DNA of 17,406 nt from assembly GCA_964617665.1 (NCBI GenBank), contig CAZUAH010000284.1, positions 1-17,406 on the forward strand, given 5' to 3'. The notes beneath the pieces were generated by a model. The model was not told where the DNA came from. It saw only the letters and a list, made by a program, of their open reading frames with translations, and did not search any database. A program made the position numbers and the translations under genes. Positions within the stretch are counted from its first letter, which is position 1. Every line of letters starts with the position of its first letter. This document shows, piece by piece, positions 6,057-15,100 of the stretch. Origin of the DNA: JADHUC01 sp964617665. GTDB taxonomy: Bacteria > Planctomycetota > Planctomycetia > Pirellulales > Pirellulaceae.

Positions 6057-8921
6057 CTAGTCGTCCGAGATCATAACTGATGCTGAAGACTTGAGGACAA
6101 TCGGCGCAGGCGGCGCTTGGTTTGGCCGGATGAAATGGAGTGGCCCGGCCGCCTTCTTCCGATCTTCGTCGAAGAACGAATCGGACGTTCGTGGATGTTC
6201 CAGAGTCCACGCGTGCCAGGCTTTGATGGTGACCCTGTATTGTTTCAGCTTCTCCGCGTCGCCACTCACGTCCTCGAACGTCCCCTCTGGAATGTCGCCG
6301 TGTTCCTCTTTCCACGTTTGCTCCAGGTCGCGAACGATGGATCGTGAGGCGGCGAGATTGACTGGGGTGAGCGTCGAACTGGCGCTGTCGAACCACTCGG
6401 TCAGTGACAGATGCTGACGCCCCGCGACGAATCGAGCAGCCATTTCCGCGACCCTCGGATCGGGATCTTCCGCCCTGGTCTGCATAAACGCATCAACGTC
6501 CTTGTCGACGACGTGGCAAAGCTGCTTCACCACCTCGAAACGAAGCCGTGCGTTGCGAAGCTTTCCCGCGAAGATCAACAAGGCGAGAGCTTCAGATTTC
6601 GGCCAGTTGGGGTCCCGGCCATTTAGCCTCCAAAGGACGCCAACCAGGTTTTGCGCCGCGTGTTCGACGTCTTTTCTCAGCAGCACGGTCTTCAGATAAG
6701 GCAGCGTGCTTTCGTCGGCGATATACTCCAACCCTTTGAGCAGCCGGTTGTGCAGCAGCGGGTCGTCACATGTGCGAAGATAGTCGACCAGCAATGGTGC
6801 TCCATCAGTATCGAGTTGTCGCAGGCGAAAGATGTTGACCGCACTAGCTGGATCTGGATCGCCACTATATTGTGCATACTCGGCCAGACAAAGTGCCATC
6901 AAACGGTCGAACTTCTGCCTCAACAAAACGTTCGCGTCACCTCCCTCGGAGACAGTGATCGTTGCCTTCGCTGTCAGGTAACCCTTCCACGTGCTCCAGT
7001 GTTCGAAGCGAAGCACGAACGATTGCTCTCCCAGATTCTCGATTTCGACCATACGTTTGAAGTTGCGGGTTTGACCGGGAGCGATCTCGATGAATTCCTC
7101 CTTCGGTATGTTTTCACTGAGATGGAACAGATCGATTCGGCTGTTCGATCGTTCTGATTTCAGCGACAGATCGAACGGACGACCACCATGCAGCAGGCGC
7201 CGCGACTCATACTTGATCGGCGTCTTCGAGATGTTCTTGACGGTTACTGTCAGTTCGACAGGCTCGTGGCGGAAGTACTTTGGCCGATCGGTCGCCAGCT
7301 CGACTTCGACACACTCTTTGATGTCAGGCAGAACAGCGCGTGGTGGGGACACATTCGAGTCCTTCACAACTGGATAGTCGTCAAACACTTCGTGCCGCTT
7401 GAGATCGCGGTCCGTTATCCAAAGGCAGAGATTCGTGGACGGATCGTTCGCGCTCTGCCAACGGCGAATGAACCACTCGCGCATCACGCTGCGAACTCCC
7501 CGCACCGAATCATGGATGCTCAACTCCATAGGAGCTTGAATCACCACGTTACTCTCGTTGACATCCCAAGGCAGCCACGCAACTCGGCTGCCGTCGGGCG
7601 ACAGGAAGACTCGATTGTGACCCGTTCGCGGCGACAACTCCTGATCGCCGTACCAGAGGGACGTGTTCTTCGCTGGGCCTCGCAATTGATAGTGTCGTCC
7701 GAGGCTTCCGTCTTCGATCAACTGCTTGGCTGCCAGATCGATCCGATACTGGCCGAGTTGTCCCAGACGGATGAACACCCTGCCGTTCCGCCGCGCAAGC
7801 AATGGATCATAGATGCCTCCCACGAACTTCGGCAGTTTGCAGACGACTTCGGATTCAAGAGTGGCGGCGTCGAATCGAGTGATCTGCATCCCAGGAGCCG
7901 CTCCCATTTCGCCAAAAGCGTTTTTGGATGTGGCGGGCGCAACCGCGACAACATTCCGATCGTCAACCCACGCGAGCTTCGGAGCCATCGCGTGATGTCC
8001 GGCACCGGTGCCGACGATGCGCAGCGGTAACTCGGTCTCCGATCGAGCGACCGCTTTGGTCTCCACGTCGATGACGGCCAGCCGGCAGGACCATTGGCCT
8101 TGAACTTTGTCATCCGGCGGAACCGACTCGGTCACAACGACGCGCGATCCGTCGACGTCTGGCGCCATCGAGCAGCCTGATTCTCCCTGCCACACAAATC
8201 CGGGTTGTGACGAAGGGACCTTCATCAGCTCACGCACGGCTCCGCTCGACAGCTCGATGCACTTCAACGACCGCGTCGGTGGTTTACTCCTGGCGGCGCG
8301 CTGCGGAGACAGAACGAATGCGCGATCACCCGCAATTACCGCGTTGCCAACGCCCCGACGAACGAGCCGTCGCTCGCGCGACTCCAAGTCAATTGCGATC
8401 AACTGATATGCCTTGATCACTAAAAGATGTCCGCCATACACGCCAACGCACTCGAAACCCATGGAGTGCAGATTCGCCTCACTCGTCACGGTGCGTACCG
8501 TCGGCTCCTGATCGGCTGCATCCGCGGCGGGAATCGTAACGAGCAGCAACTCGTCCTTTCTTGCAGATTGATCGCCTCGACGGACGATCGTTAGCAGATG
8601 AGCTGGGCTGGCCAGATCGTCAGCGGCAGCCTCATCCGCTGCTATGTCACTGTCATCCCTCTCGCTTGTTTCGTCCCACGCGACCACAGCCGGATCCGCG
8701 TGATGGTCAGCACGCACTAGTACGTTGGTAGCCGGCAAGCTGGCAGCCATTGCCACAAGGCCAGCGGCACAAGCCGCACTCCGCGCGCGGGACGATTTGC
8801 CTATCCGCAACGGCGCTAACACGGCCAATCCGATCACGCTCACGTTCCAAATCGAACGTAGCAGCGTCCACACGAGTTGCTCGCACCAATTGCCACCGAT
8901 CACCTGAGCAAGAGCATTCAT
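6057..8921 (-). CDS. Membrane protein with M56-like N-terminus but no protease, beta-propeller and HEAT-like regions
   Basis: A 954-residue protein. Residues 1-70 (WTLLRSIWNVSVIGL, then a second hydrophobic stretch at about 48-69) resemble the first two membrane helices of M56/BlaR1-like proteins. However, no HEXXH occurs anywhere, so the zinc protease is absent. After an acidic linker (78-105), residues about 150-480 form beta-rich units with VFLSPDGSRVAWLP and similar strings, suggesting a divergent WD40/TolB-like propeller. Residues 537-660 look like an immunoglobulin-type beta-sandwich (VELTVTVKNIS, IAPGQTRNFKR). Residues about 700-835 contain helical pairs of HEAT-like type. Start ATG 8921 is supported by AAGGAG 8 nt upstream (8930-8935). 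The BlaR1 topology would put everything after residue 70 outside the cytoplasm. Neighbours on the same strand are the BlaI-like operon downstream and the histidine kinase upstream, each separated by more than 250 bp, so it is probably its own unit. Function unknown. Confidence 0.85.
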   Translation of the reverse strand: MNALAQVIGGNWCEQLVWTLLRSIWNVSVIGLAVLAPLRIGKSSRARSAACAAGLVAMAASLPATNVLVRADHHADPAVVAWDETSERDDSDIAADEAAADDLASPAHLLTIVRRGDQSARKDELLLVTIPAADAADQEPTVRTVTSEANLHSMGFECVGVYGGHLLVIKAYQLIAIDLESRERRLVRRGVGNAVIAGDRAFVLSPQRAARSKPPTRSLKCIELSSGAVRELMKVPSSQPGFVWQGESGCSMAPDVDGSRVVVTESVPPDDKVQGQWSCRLAVIDVETKAVARSETELPLRIVGTGAGHHAMAPKLAWVDDRNVVAVAPATSKNAFGEMGAAPGMQITRFDAATLESEVVCKLPKFVGGIYDPLLARRNGRVFIRLGQLGQYRIDLAAKQLIEDGSLGRHYQLRGPAKNTSLWYGDQELSPRTGHNRVFLSPDGSRVAWLPWDVNESNVVIQAPMELSIHDSVRGVRSVMREWFIRRWQSANDPSTNLCLWITDRDLKRHEVFDDYPVVKDSNVSPPRAVLPDIKECVEVELATDRPKYFRHEPVELTVTVKNISKTPIKYESRRLLHGGRPFDLSLKSERSNSRIDLFHLSENIPKEEFIEIAPGQTRNFKRMVEIENLGEQSFVLRFEHWSTWKGYLTAKATITVSEGGDANVLLRQKFDRLMALCLAEYAQYSGDPDPASAVNIFRLRQLDTDGAPLLVDYLRTCDDPLLHNRLLKGLEYIADESTLPYLKTVLLRKDVEHAAQNLVGVLWRLNGRDPNWPKSEALALLIFAGKLRNARLRFEVVKQLCHVVDKDVDAFMQTRAEDPDPRVAEMAARFVAGRQHLSLTEWFDSASSTLTPVNLAASRSIVRDLEQTWKEEHGDIPEGTFEDVSGDAEKLKQYRVTIKAWHAWTLEHPRTSDSFFDEDRKKAAGPLHFIRPNQAPPAPIVLKSSASVMISDD

Positions 8922-8929
8922 TCGGGCAG

Positions 8930-8935
8930 CTCCTT
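8930..8935 (-). promoter_or_regulatory. Ribosome binding site of the protease-less M56-like gene
   Basis: Minus-strand AAGGAG with 8 nt spacing to ATG 8921, one of the clearest Shine-Dalgarno sequences in the window. Confidence 0.65.
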
Positions 8936-8949
8936 CTTTCGTTGAGCAT

Positions 8950-8985
8950 TCAGCCGCAGAGAGGAAATACGCTCCGCGACATCCG
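8950..8985 (-). repeat. Dispersed repeat, copy B
   Basis: Matches 5938-5973 at 31 of 36 positions on the minus strand. It lies in the leader of the protease-less M56-like gene, so that gene has related sequence just past both ends. It does not contain the hydrolase-like half present in copies A and C. Confidence 0.6.
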
Positions 8986-9000
8986 AAGCGGTGTATTCAT
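8950..9000 (-). CDS. Possible 16-codon upstream ORF in the leader of the M56-like gene
   Basis: ATG at 9000 is preceded by GGGAGG (9005-9010) at 4 nt spacing and reads MNTPLRMSRSVFPLCG before TGA at 8950-8952, 28 nt ahead of ATG 8921. The last eleven codons fall in dispersed repeat B. The equivalent frame in copy A reads RMSRSVLPLCG then TGA, and four of the five base differences are silent third-position changes. It could be a leader peptide or chance; no transcript evidence exists and no promoter was assigned. Confidence 0.25.
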   Translation of the reverse strand: MNTPLRMSRSVFPLCG

Positions 9001-9186
9001 GATACCTCCCATTTCGCCTTGCGTGACCGCTGGAACAGGCACGTGAACACAAATCCAAACCAGAATGGAGTGGAGCAAATCACTCACCCAGATTTAGGTC
9101 TTCTATCCTCGTCCGATCGCACGGGAGATCAGAACATTCGGCGTGCCCTGAAGTTTTTTAGGAATACAGAGTTGGCGTGAAGGAAT

Positions 9187-11325
9187 CTATGGCCCAGACT
9201 TACTCGGCCCGTCCAACGCCTCTCGGATACGCCGAAACAGCGTTTCGCTCTCTGCAGGCTTCTCAAGGAAATTGATGTGCGCGCCGTCGGGTGCATCGGT
9301 CTTGAGAATGCCTTCTGTATAACCCGACATGAAAATGACGCGCATGTCCGGCCGATCTTCCGTTAGCTTCTGCGCCAGTTCCCAGCCGTTCATTTCCGGC
9401 ATCCTAACGTCGGTCAATAGCAAATCAATCGTCCCGGCGTGTGAAGTGGCCGCATCGATCGCTGCTAGAGCACCCAGAGCACGAAGTACGGAGTACCCGC
9501 GAGCCTCAAGCAGGACGGCCGTAGAATCGAGTATTATGCCGTCGTCGTCGCATACCAGAATCGTCTCTCTGCCGCTCAGGCATTTATCTACCGAAGTCCC
9601 CGCGTTATCACGCGCAACGTCGACGGCTGGTAGGTAGCAGCAGAACACAGTTCCTTCGCCCAGGCGGCTATCGACTTCGATGATACCGCCGTTCCTTGTC
9701 ACATCCGCATACACGGTCGAGAGGCCCAAACCTGTGCCTTTGCCCACGGGCTTCGTAGTAAAGAATGGCTCGAATACTCGTTCTGTTGTCTTTGACGGTA
9801 TACCGCAGCCGGTATCGGACACGGACAGCAAGACGTAAGGCCCCGGAAGAGCACGCGAATTTGCTGAAACGCGAAGTTCGTCCAGTACTTCTGCGGCCGT
9901 CCTAAGCGTTAGTGTGCCCCCATCCGGCATGGCGTCGCAAGCGTTTCTGGCCAAATTTGTGATGGCTTGCTTGATATCGGCTGGGTCCGCCTTGGCAGGC
10001 GGCAAGTCCGAAGCAAGATCCATTTCCAGCGGGATCAATCCGCCGCCCATCCGCCGGAGCACGCTATCCAGATCGCGGATCACTTGGTTGATATCGAACG
10101 CCGAAATCTCCGGCGCCTTCTTCCTGGCAAAGGCCGCCAGTTGTTTCGTGAGATCCGCACCACGCCGTCCACACTTCTTGATGTCTCGAAGTGTACGGTC
10201 CAAGTACTCCGGAACCTCGCCTTCATGCGTGGCTCGTATCAGCTCGGCATTGCCGAGGATCCCGAACAGCAGATTGTTGAACTCGTGGGCCACACCAGCA
10301 GCCAGTTGCCCAACGGCCTCCATCTTCTGGGCGTGCCGAAGCCGCTCCTCCAATTGCTGCCGATGTCTCCGCTGCCTATCCCGCTCCAGTCGCGCACTTA
10401 GGATGGGCGCCGTGTGCTTCGCAATACTATCCAGCAAACTAATGTCATCCTGATCGTAGTCGGTCGCCTTGTTGGCCACCTGGAACAGCCCGATCACGTT
10501 GTCCTGATGGATGATGGGCAGGGAAATGTGCCTACGGATGCCGATATGTCCCTCCGGAGTTTCTTGGGACGGCCGGTTGGAGTAGATCGTCTTCTTTCCT
10601 CGGACGGTTTGCGGCCAGCTACTGTTGCCCCACGTGTCACGGGCGAATATGTATCGCTTGTCGGGTACTTTGCATTTGTCCCAGATGTGGCGCGTCATGG
10701 AGGGCACAACAAGATCGCCGTTTTCGTCGATGTATCCGAACACTCCATAATCGCTGTCCATAACCTGGAGGACGACCTTCAACACTCCGTGGTACATGTC
10801 CTCGTCAGGCACCGTCAGGAACACATTGGCGATGTTGTTCCTGATCTCAAGTTCTCGCGTCTGCTCCGCTACGGCGGTTTCGAGTGTTGCGACGCGTTGT
10901 TTCAATCTTGTCTCCACCGCCCGGTGGACATGGCCAACTAGCTCAGTCGAGTCGCTGGCCTTCTCGACATAGGCGAAGAGACCCCGGTTGATGGCCCTTT
11001 TTGTCGACTCGTAGGAGCGGCGCCCCGTGTGAATGATGATCGGGATATCCTCGGAGAACGTACCTAGCTTCTCCAATAGCAGGCCCTCGTTCAGGTCTGG
11101 CAATCGCAAGTCGACCATGGCAACGTCGACCTCGCCAGAATCGAGATGTTTCAACGCTTCCTTCGCCGTCGCGCAACCGACGGCCTCGAATCCCTCATCT
11201 GCCAGCGTCTCACCGAGCTTGCGCAGTTGCGATTCGTCGTCCTCGACAATCAACACACGGAAGACCCGTTGGCCGTCTGGTTTCTCGTTCATGTTCGTAT
11301 TGCGGAGACTCTTCAACGCGTCCAT
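9187..11325 (-). CDS. Cytosolic hybrid histidine kinase, REC-GAF-HisKA-HATPase-REC
   Basis: A roughly 712-residue soluble sensor kinase; numbering below counts from the in-frame GTG at 11331. An N-terminal receiver (about 25-140) has acidic pair D31/D32, phosphoacceptor D74 and K124. A coiled-coil linker (145-165) leads to a GAF domain (about 165-315) of the type with RHIWDKC and RRHISLPIIH blocks. HisKA has H349 in VAHEFNN. The ATPase shows the N-box around N459/N463, DTGCGI (506-511), EPFFTTK and GTGLGLS (532-538). A C-terminal receiver has D641 and K691. No transmembrane segment or HPt domain is present, so the partner histidine phosphotransfer protein or output regulator must be encoded elsewhere. 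The start is uncertain: GTG 11331, ATG 11325 and ATG 11292 are all in frame, and none has a good Shine-Dalgarno. It is divergent from the ECF sigma/kinase pair, sharing a 200-bp intergenic region. Confidence 0.92.
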   Translation of the reverse strand: MDALKSLRNTNMNEKPDGQRVFRVLIVEDDESQLRKLGETLADEGFEAVGCATAKEALKHLDSGEVDVAMVDLRLPDLNEGLLLEKLGTFSEDIPIIIHTGRRSYESTKRAINRGLFAYVEKASDSTELVGHVHRAVETRLKQRVATLETAVAEQTRELEIRNNIANVFLTVPDEDMYHGVLKVVLQVMDSDYGVFGYIDENGDLVVPSMTRHIWDKCKVPDKRYIFARDTWGNSSWPQTVRGKKTIYSNRPSQETPEGHIGIRRHISLPIIHQDNVIGLFQVANKATDYDQDDISLLDSIAKHTAPILSARLERDRQRRHRQQLEERLRHAQKMEAVGQLAAGVAHEFNNLLFGILGNAELIRATHEGEVPEYLDRTLRDIKKCGRRGADLTKQLAAFARKKAPEISAFDINQVIRDLDSVLRRMGGGLIPLEMDLASDLPPAKADPADIKQAITNLARNACDAMPDGGTLTLRTAAEVLDELRVSANSRALPGPYVLLSVSDTGCGIPSKTTERVFEPFFTTKPVGKGTGLGLSTVYADVTRNGGIIEVDSRLGEGTVFCCYLPAVDVARDNAGTSVDKCLSGRETILVCDDDGIILDSTAVLLEARGYSVLRALGALAAIDAATSHAGTIDLLLTDVRMPEMNGWELAQKLTEDRPDMRVIFMSGYTEGILKTDAPDGAHINFLEKPAESETLFRRIREALDGPSKSGP

Positions 11326-11460
11326 TTGCACTGCGGTTTAGGGGTAAGATCGCCCAAGTCAACGGGTTCTATGTGACGCCTTTCAGGGGGACTCTGTTCA
11401 CGAGGGCAAGAACGCCGCCGGGAGGTCCCCACACATAGAAGGACAAGTCAGGCCTTCGCT

Positions 11461-11489
11461 GTGACACGGGGCCAATGTTTTGATATGAT
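11461..11489 (+). promoter_or_regulatory. Sigma-70-type promoter ahead of the ECF sigma gene
   Basis: GTGACA (11461-11466, 5 of 6 to TTGACA), a 17-bp spacer, and TATGAT (11484-11489, 5 of 6 to TATAAT). Predicted start near 11496, leaving a leader of about 40 nt before ATG 11535. The match is to the housekeeping consensus, not to an ECF-type GGAACT-like promoter, so simple autoregulation by the sigma factor is not indicated at this site. Confidence 0.6.
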
Positions 11490-11534
11490 CTCGTGTGATG
11501 GCCTGATCAGATATGGGCTTTTGGGGTCGAAAGC

Positions 11535-12146
11535 ATGATGACGGAGGGGTCGGTGACCGCCTGGGTCCAGCAGTTGCGGGCCGGCAGCGAGCACGCCGCC
11601 AGGAAGCTCTGGGAACACTACTTCCCGGAAATGGTGCGCACAGCGGAACGCAGACTAGCTACATCCTTCGGCGCATTCGACGCCGAAGACGTAGCGTTGA
11701 GCGCCTTCAATGTCTTCTGCCGTGCCATTAAGGAGGGGCGCTACGAGCGACTCAGTCGCGGGACTGGGCTATGGAGTCTGTTGGCCGTAACCACCTTGCG
11801 CAAAGCCTCGGACCGTATCAAGGTAGAAGGTGCCGCTCGCCGTGGAGGAGGCCGCAAGGGGCCTCGCCTAACCCAGCAGCAGGGAGTCAATCTCGATTCG
11901 GTGCCCGCCTCCTTGTCCGATCCGCAATTTCTGGCGATCATGGCCGAAGAGTGCCGACGGCTGCTGAATCTGCTGGATGATGACGAATTAGAAAGGGTCG
12001 CTCTGTGGAGGATGGACGGTTACACCGACTCCGAGATCGCCGCGCGTCTGGGGTACAGCCGGCGGACGATCCAGCGAATGGTGACGGTGATTCGTACCCG
12101 GTGGATGCGCGAAGCGGAGGATGTCGTCCAAAGAACGACTCTGTAA
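11535..12146 (+). CDS. ECF-type RNA polymerase sigma factor
   Basis: A 203-residue sigma-70 family protein of the ECF class (planctomycete Sigma70_ECF type). Region 2 spans about residues 10-95, with FDAEDVALSAFNVFCRAI as the region 2.2-like helix and LWSLLAVTTLRKASD as the promoter-melting part. A basic glycine-rich linker (about 100-110) follows. Region 4 (about 135-190) carries the helix-turn-helix YTDSEIAARLGYSRRTIQRM that recognises the -35. Length is normal. ATG 11535 and ATG 11538 are adjacent and either could be used; no strong Shine-Dalgarno is visible. Its 3' end overlaps the start region of the Ser/Thr kinase gene, so the two are very probably co-transcribed, a pairing common in planctomycetes where the kinase is thought to control the sigma factor. 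No anti-sigma (zinc-finger) gene is present. Confidence 0.92.
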   Translation: MMTEGSVTAWVQQLRAGSEHAARKLWEHYFPEMVRTAERRLATSFGAFDAEDVALSAFNVFCRAIKEGRYERLSRGTGLWSLLAVTTLRKASDRIKVEGAARRGGGRKGPRLTQQQGVNLDSVPASLSDPQFLAIMAEECRRLLNLLDDDELERVALWRMDGYTDSEIAARLGYSRRTIQRMVTVIRTRWMREAEDVVQRTTL

Positions 12147-15100
12147 GCCACTCGGAACCGAGCAGCACGGTTCCTTTCGGCCGAACGTCGGAAGATCTGC
12201 CGTACGAGTTGCTACTGATCATCGATCGCCACTGCCGCCACATGGAAAGAGAGATGCGGTCCGGCAGGTCGATCCGCATCGAAGCGTTGTTGGCGGAATC
12301 CCCTGTGGCGGACGCTGACACCTTGCTCGGCGAACTTCTCTTGACGGAAGTGAGTATTCTCGGGTCGCGAGGGGACGATCCCAGCCGGGAATCCTATCTG
12401 ACAAGATTTCCCGACCAAACGGATGTCGTCCATCGGGTTTTCGACCGGGACCCGGCATCACAAGCGGACTCGGATTCGGTCGCGACAACACCCGGACTTC
12501 GTCCCGGGACGCGTTTGGGCGACTTCCGTATTCGTCGGGAAATCGCGCGGGGTGGAATGGGGGTCGTCTATGAGGCAACCCAAGAGAACCCGGAACGGCG
12601 GGTCGCGCTGAAGGTGCTGCCAGCCGTCGCCGCGCTGGACGACCGGCAGGTGCAGCGATTCGAACGGGAGGGGCATGTCATCGCTCGGTTGCATCATCCT
12701 CACATCGTGCAGGTCTACCGGACGGGAAGCGAAGAAGGAACCCGGTACATCGCGATGCAGTACATCGACGGCGTGCCGCTTAATCGGGTCTGGCAGCAAC
12801 TGCCCCAAGACTCTCCACCTTCGTTGCGCGCTCTTGCTGATCCGGGGGCAAGCGAGCGGTTCGACCTGATCGCCCGTTTCGGCCGTGACCTTGCAGGGGC
12901 ACTGTCCTATGCCCACTCGCGAAACGTAATCCATCGCGACGTCAAGCCGTCCAACGTATTGCTGGATGGCGATGGTCAGATCCACTTGACGGACTTCGGA
13001 CTGGCACAAATGACCGAGTCGGGCAGCTCGCTGACGTTGACGGGCGAGTTCGTCGGGACTTTGCGTTACGCGGCCCCCGAAGCCTTCGAGGGCGCCGTGG
13101 GCACGCCGTCCGACATCTATAGCCTGGGAGTCACGCTGTACGAACTGGTTGGACTGCAGCCGGCGTTTTCTGAGACGAGCCACAGTACACTGATAGACCG
13201 AATCACTCGGGGGATTCCGACGCCATGGCCCCCCGAGACGCGTGCCGCTCCACGCGACCTGCAGACCATTATCTGCAAAGCCATGTCGGTGGAACCGGAA
13301 CTGCGATACTCCACTGCGGGCGAAATGGCAGACGATCTCGCGCGGTTTCTGCGACGCGAGCCGATCCGTGCCCGGCAATCGAGCCTTCGCGAACGACTGG
13401 TCCGCTGGTGCCAGCGCGAGCCGCGTTTGGCGGGCCTGGCGGGCGGACTGGTAGCGGTTCTGCTGATCGCTCTGGTGGCTGTCAGCGTCTTACTGCGCCG
13501 CGCCAATACCGCGCGTGACGAAATGATCACCCAACGCAATTCGGCCGCATCGCTCGCCGACCGAGCCGATCGAGCCCAGCGTCTGGCAAACGAACAACTG
13601 CTCCAAACACATCGAATCGCTAGCGTTATGCATATGGAGCAGGGGGATTACGGCCGCGCGTTGTTCTCGACCATCCGGGGTTTGCGACTCGCGGAACGGG
13701 AACCCGGGTATTCCGACGTCAGTGGCATCAGTAGCGCAGCCCGGCTGTCAATCGTAGACGCTCTCCGCTGCCGGGCTTCGTCACTGATGGGAGATATGCC
13801 CGTCCCGATTGCACGGACTCGTCTCCCGTACGACCGCTGGACGCATATCTGCGTCCAGCGTGGGGGATCCTGGATCAGCAATCACCCCGTGCCTTGCCTT
13901 TTGGAGAACGGCCGACGGATGCGCGTCTCCACTACCTACGGCACGGACCTGTTGGATTGGGAGATGGAGACGAATCGCATCCAGCCCGCACGCCTGTCCG
14001 TGCTTGAAACGCCGGACGACGCAACGCGAATCCGCTTCACCGCCGACGGCGACCATGCCGTCGTCCAGCGGGCCGACCTGCGGCTGGAACTGTGGGACGT
14101 AGGGAAGAACGATGTTAGCGTTGTGCTTCAGCCGACACCAGATGACCTGGATCGACTGACTCTCTGCGCAATGAGCCCGGATGATTCGAAACTCGTGGTG
14201 ATCATGCGGCCGGAAGAATCCCGCGGTTTCAGGGGCTGGCTCTACGACATAGAGACGGGGCTCCTTGTCCGCAACGAAGGTGTAAGGATCTTCCTTCCTT
14301 TGCAGTCGGCGGAGTTTTCGAGAGACGGACAGTGGATTCTAATTGGGCACCCTTACATGTCGAGCTATATCCTCAATGCGACGACGTTTGCCCGAGTGAA
14401 GGAGCTTGCGAACGTGTGGCATCGTGCCGTCTTTGACCAAGGTGGACATCGGCTGGCTTCCGTCCAACCGCGTGGGATCGATATCTGGGACCTCGATGGC
14501 TTGGCCGAGTGGCCCAAGCACACCCCTTTGACGACGCTTCCCGTGCCAGCGACACTTCGCCTGCGACGTCTAGCATTCGATCCGAGTGGCGATCTACTGA
14601 TAGCCGGGGACGACAGGGGGAGTCTGTTTGCCTGGAAGATCCCCGATGGCAGTATGGCGATAACGCCATGCCGGCACGCTCGAGGCCCAATCGATCATCT
14701 GGTGGTCAGCCCCGATGGCCGCCGAGTTGCGGTTGCTGACGCGGCCGGAAGGCTTCGCGTGTGGAGCTTGGAGAGTGGGTGTCCGCTTACGCCCGTCCTG
14801 TGGGACAGAGAACCGCTTGGGGGAATCGTCTGGGATTCCGGCGGAGAGTTGCTGGGCTTCACGTCCGCATCCGGCGAGCTCATGGTTGTGCGTATCGATG
14901 ACCATAGCGAAACCGCGGAAAGTGACCGCTATCTTAGCCCACTTTCCTACTCGCCGCATGGGCGCCGCGTGTTAACGCAATCGCGCGACGGTGTTGTCAC
15001 GATCCTCGACACGACGGAAGTTCCGCCCAGAGAAATCGCCGTTCTCAATCATCCTCACGTTTGCGCCGTGGCATGGAGTCGAAGCGGGGATCGTGTGGCC

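Noticed and set aside
7188..8030. 280-codon plus-strand ORF
   Set aside because: Opposite the propeller-like region of the 954-residue protein; no family motifs and no upstream signals.
11333..11365. Promoter for the histidine kinase (TTGACT, 16 bp, TAAACC on the minus strand)
   Set aside because: The -10 matches only 3 of 6 positions and the start would fall almost at the start codon, so it is too weak to annotate.
12458..13378. 306-codon minus-strand ORF
   Set aside because: Antisense to the kinase domain, which has every expected catalytic motif; a long shadow ORF in GC-rich DNA.
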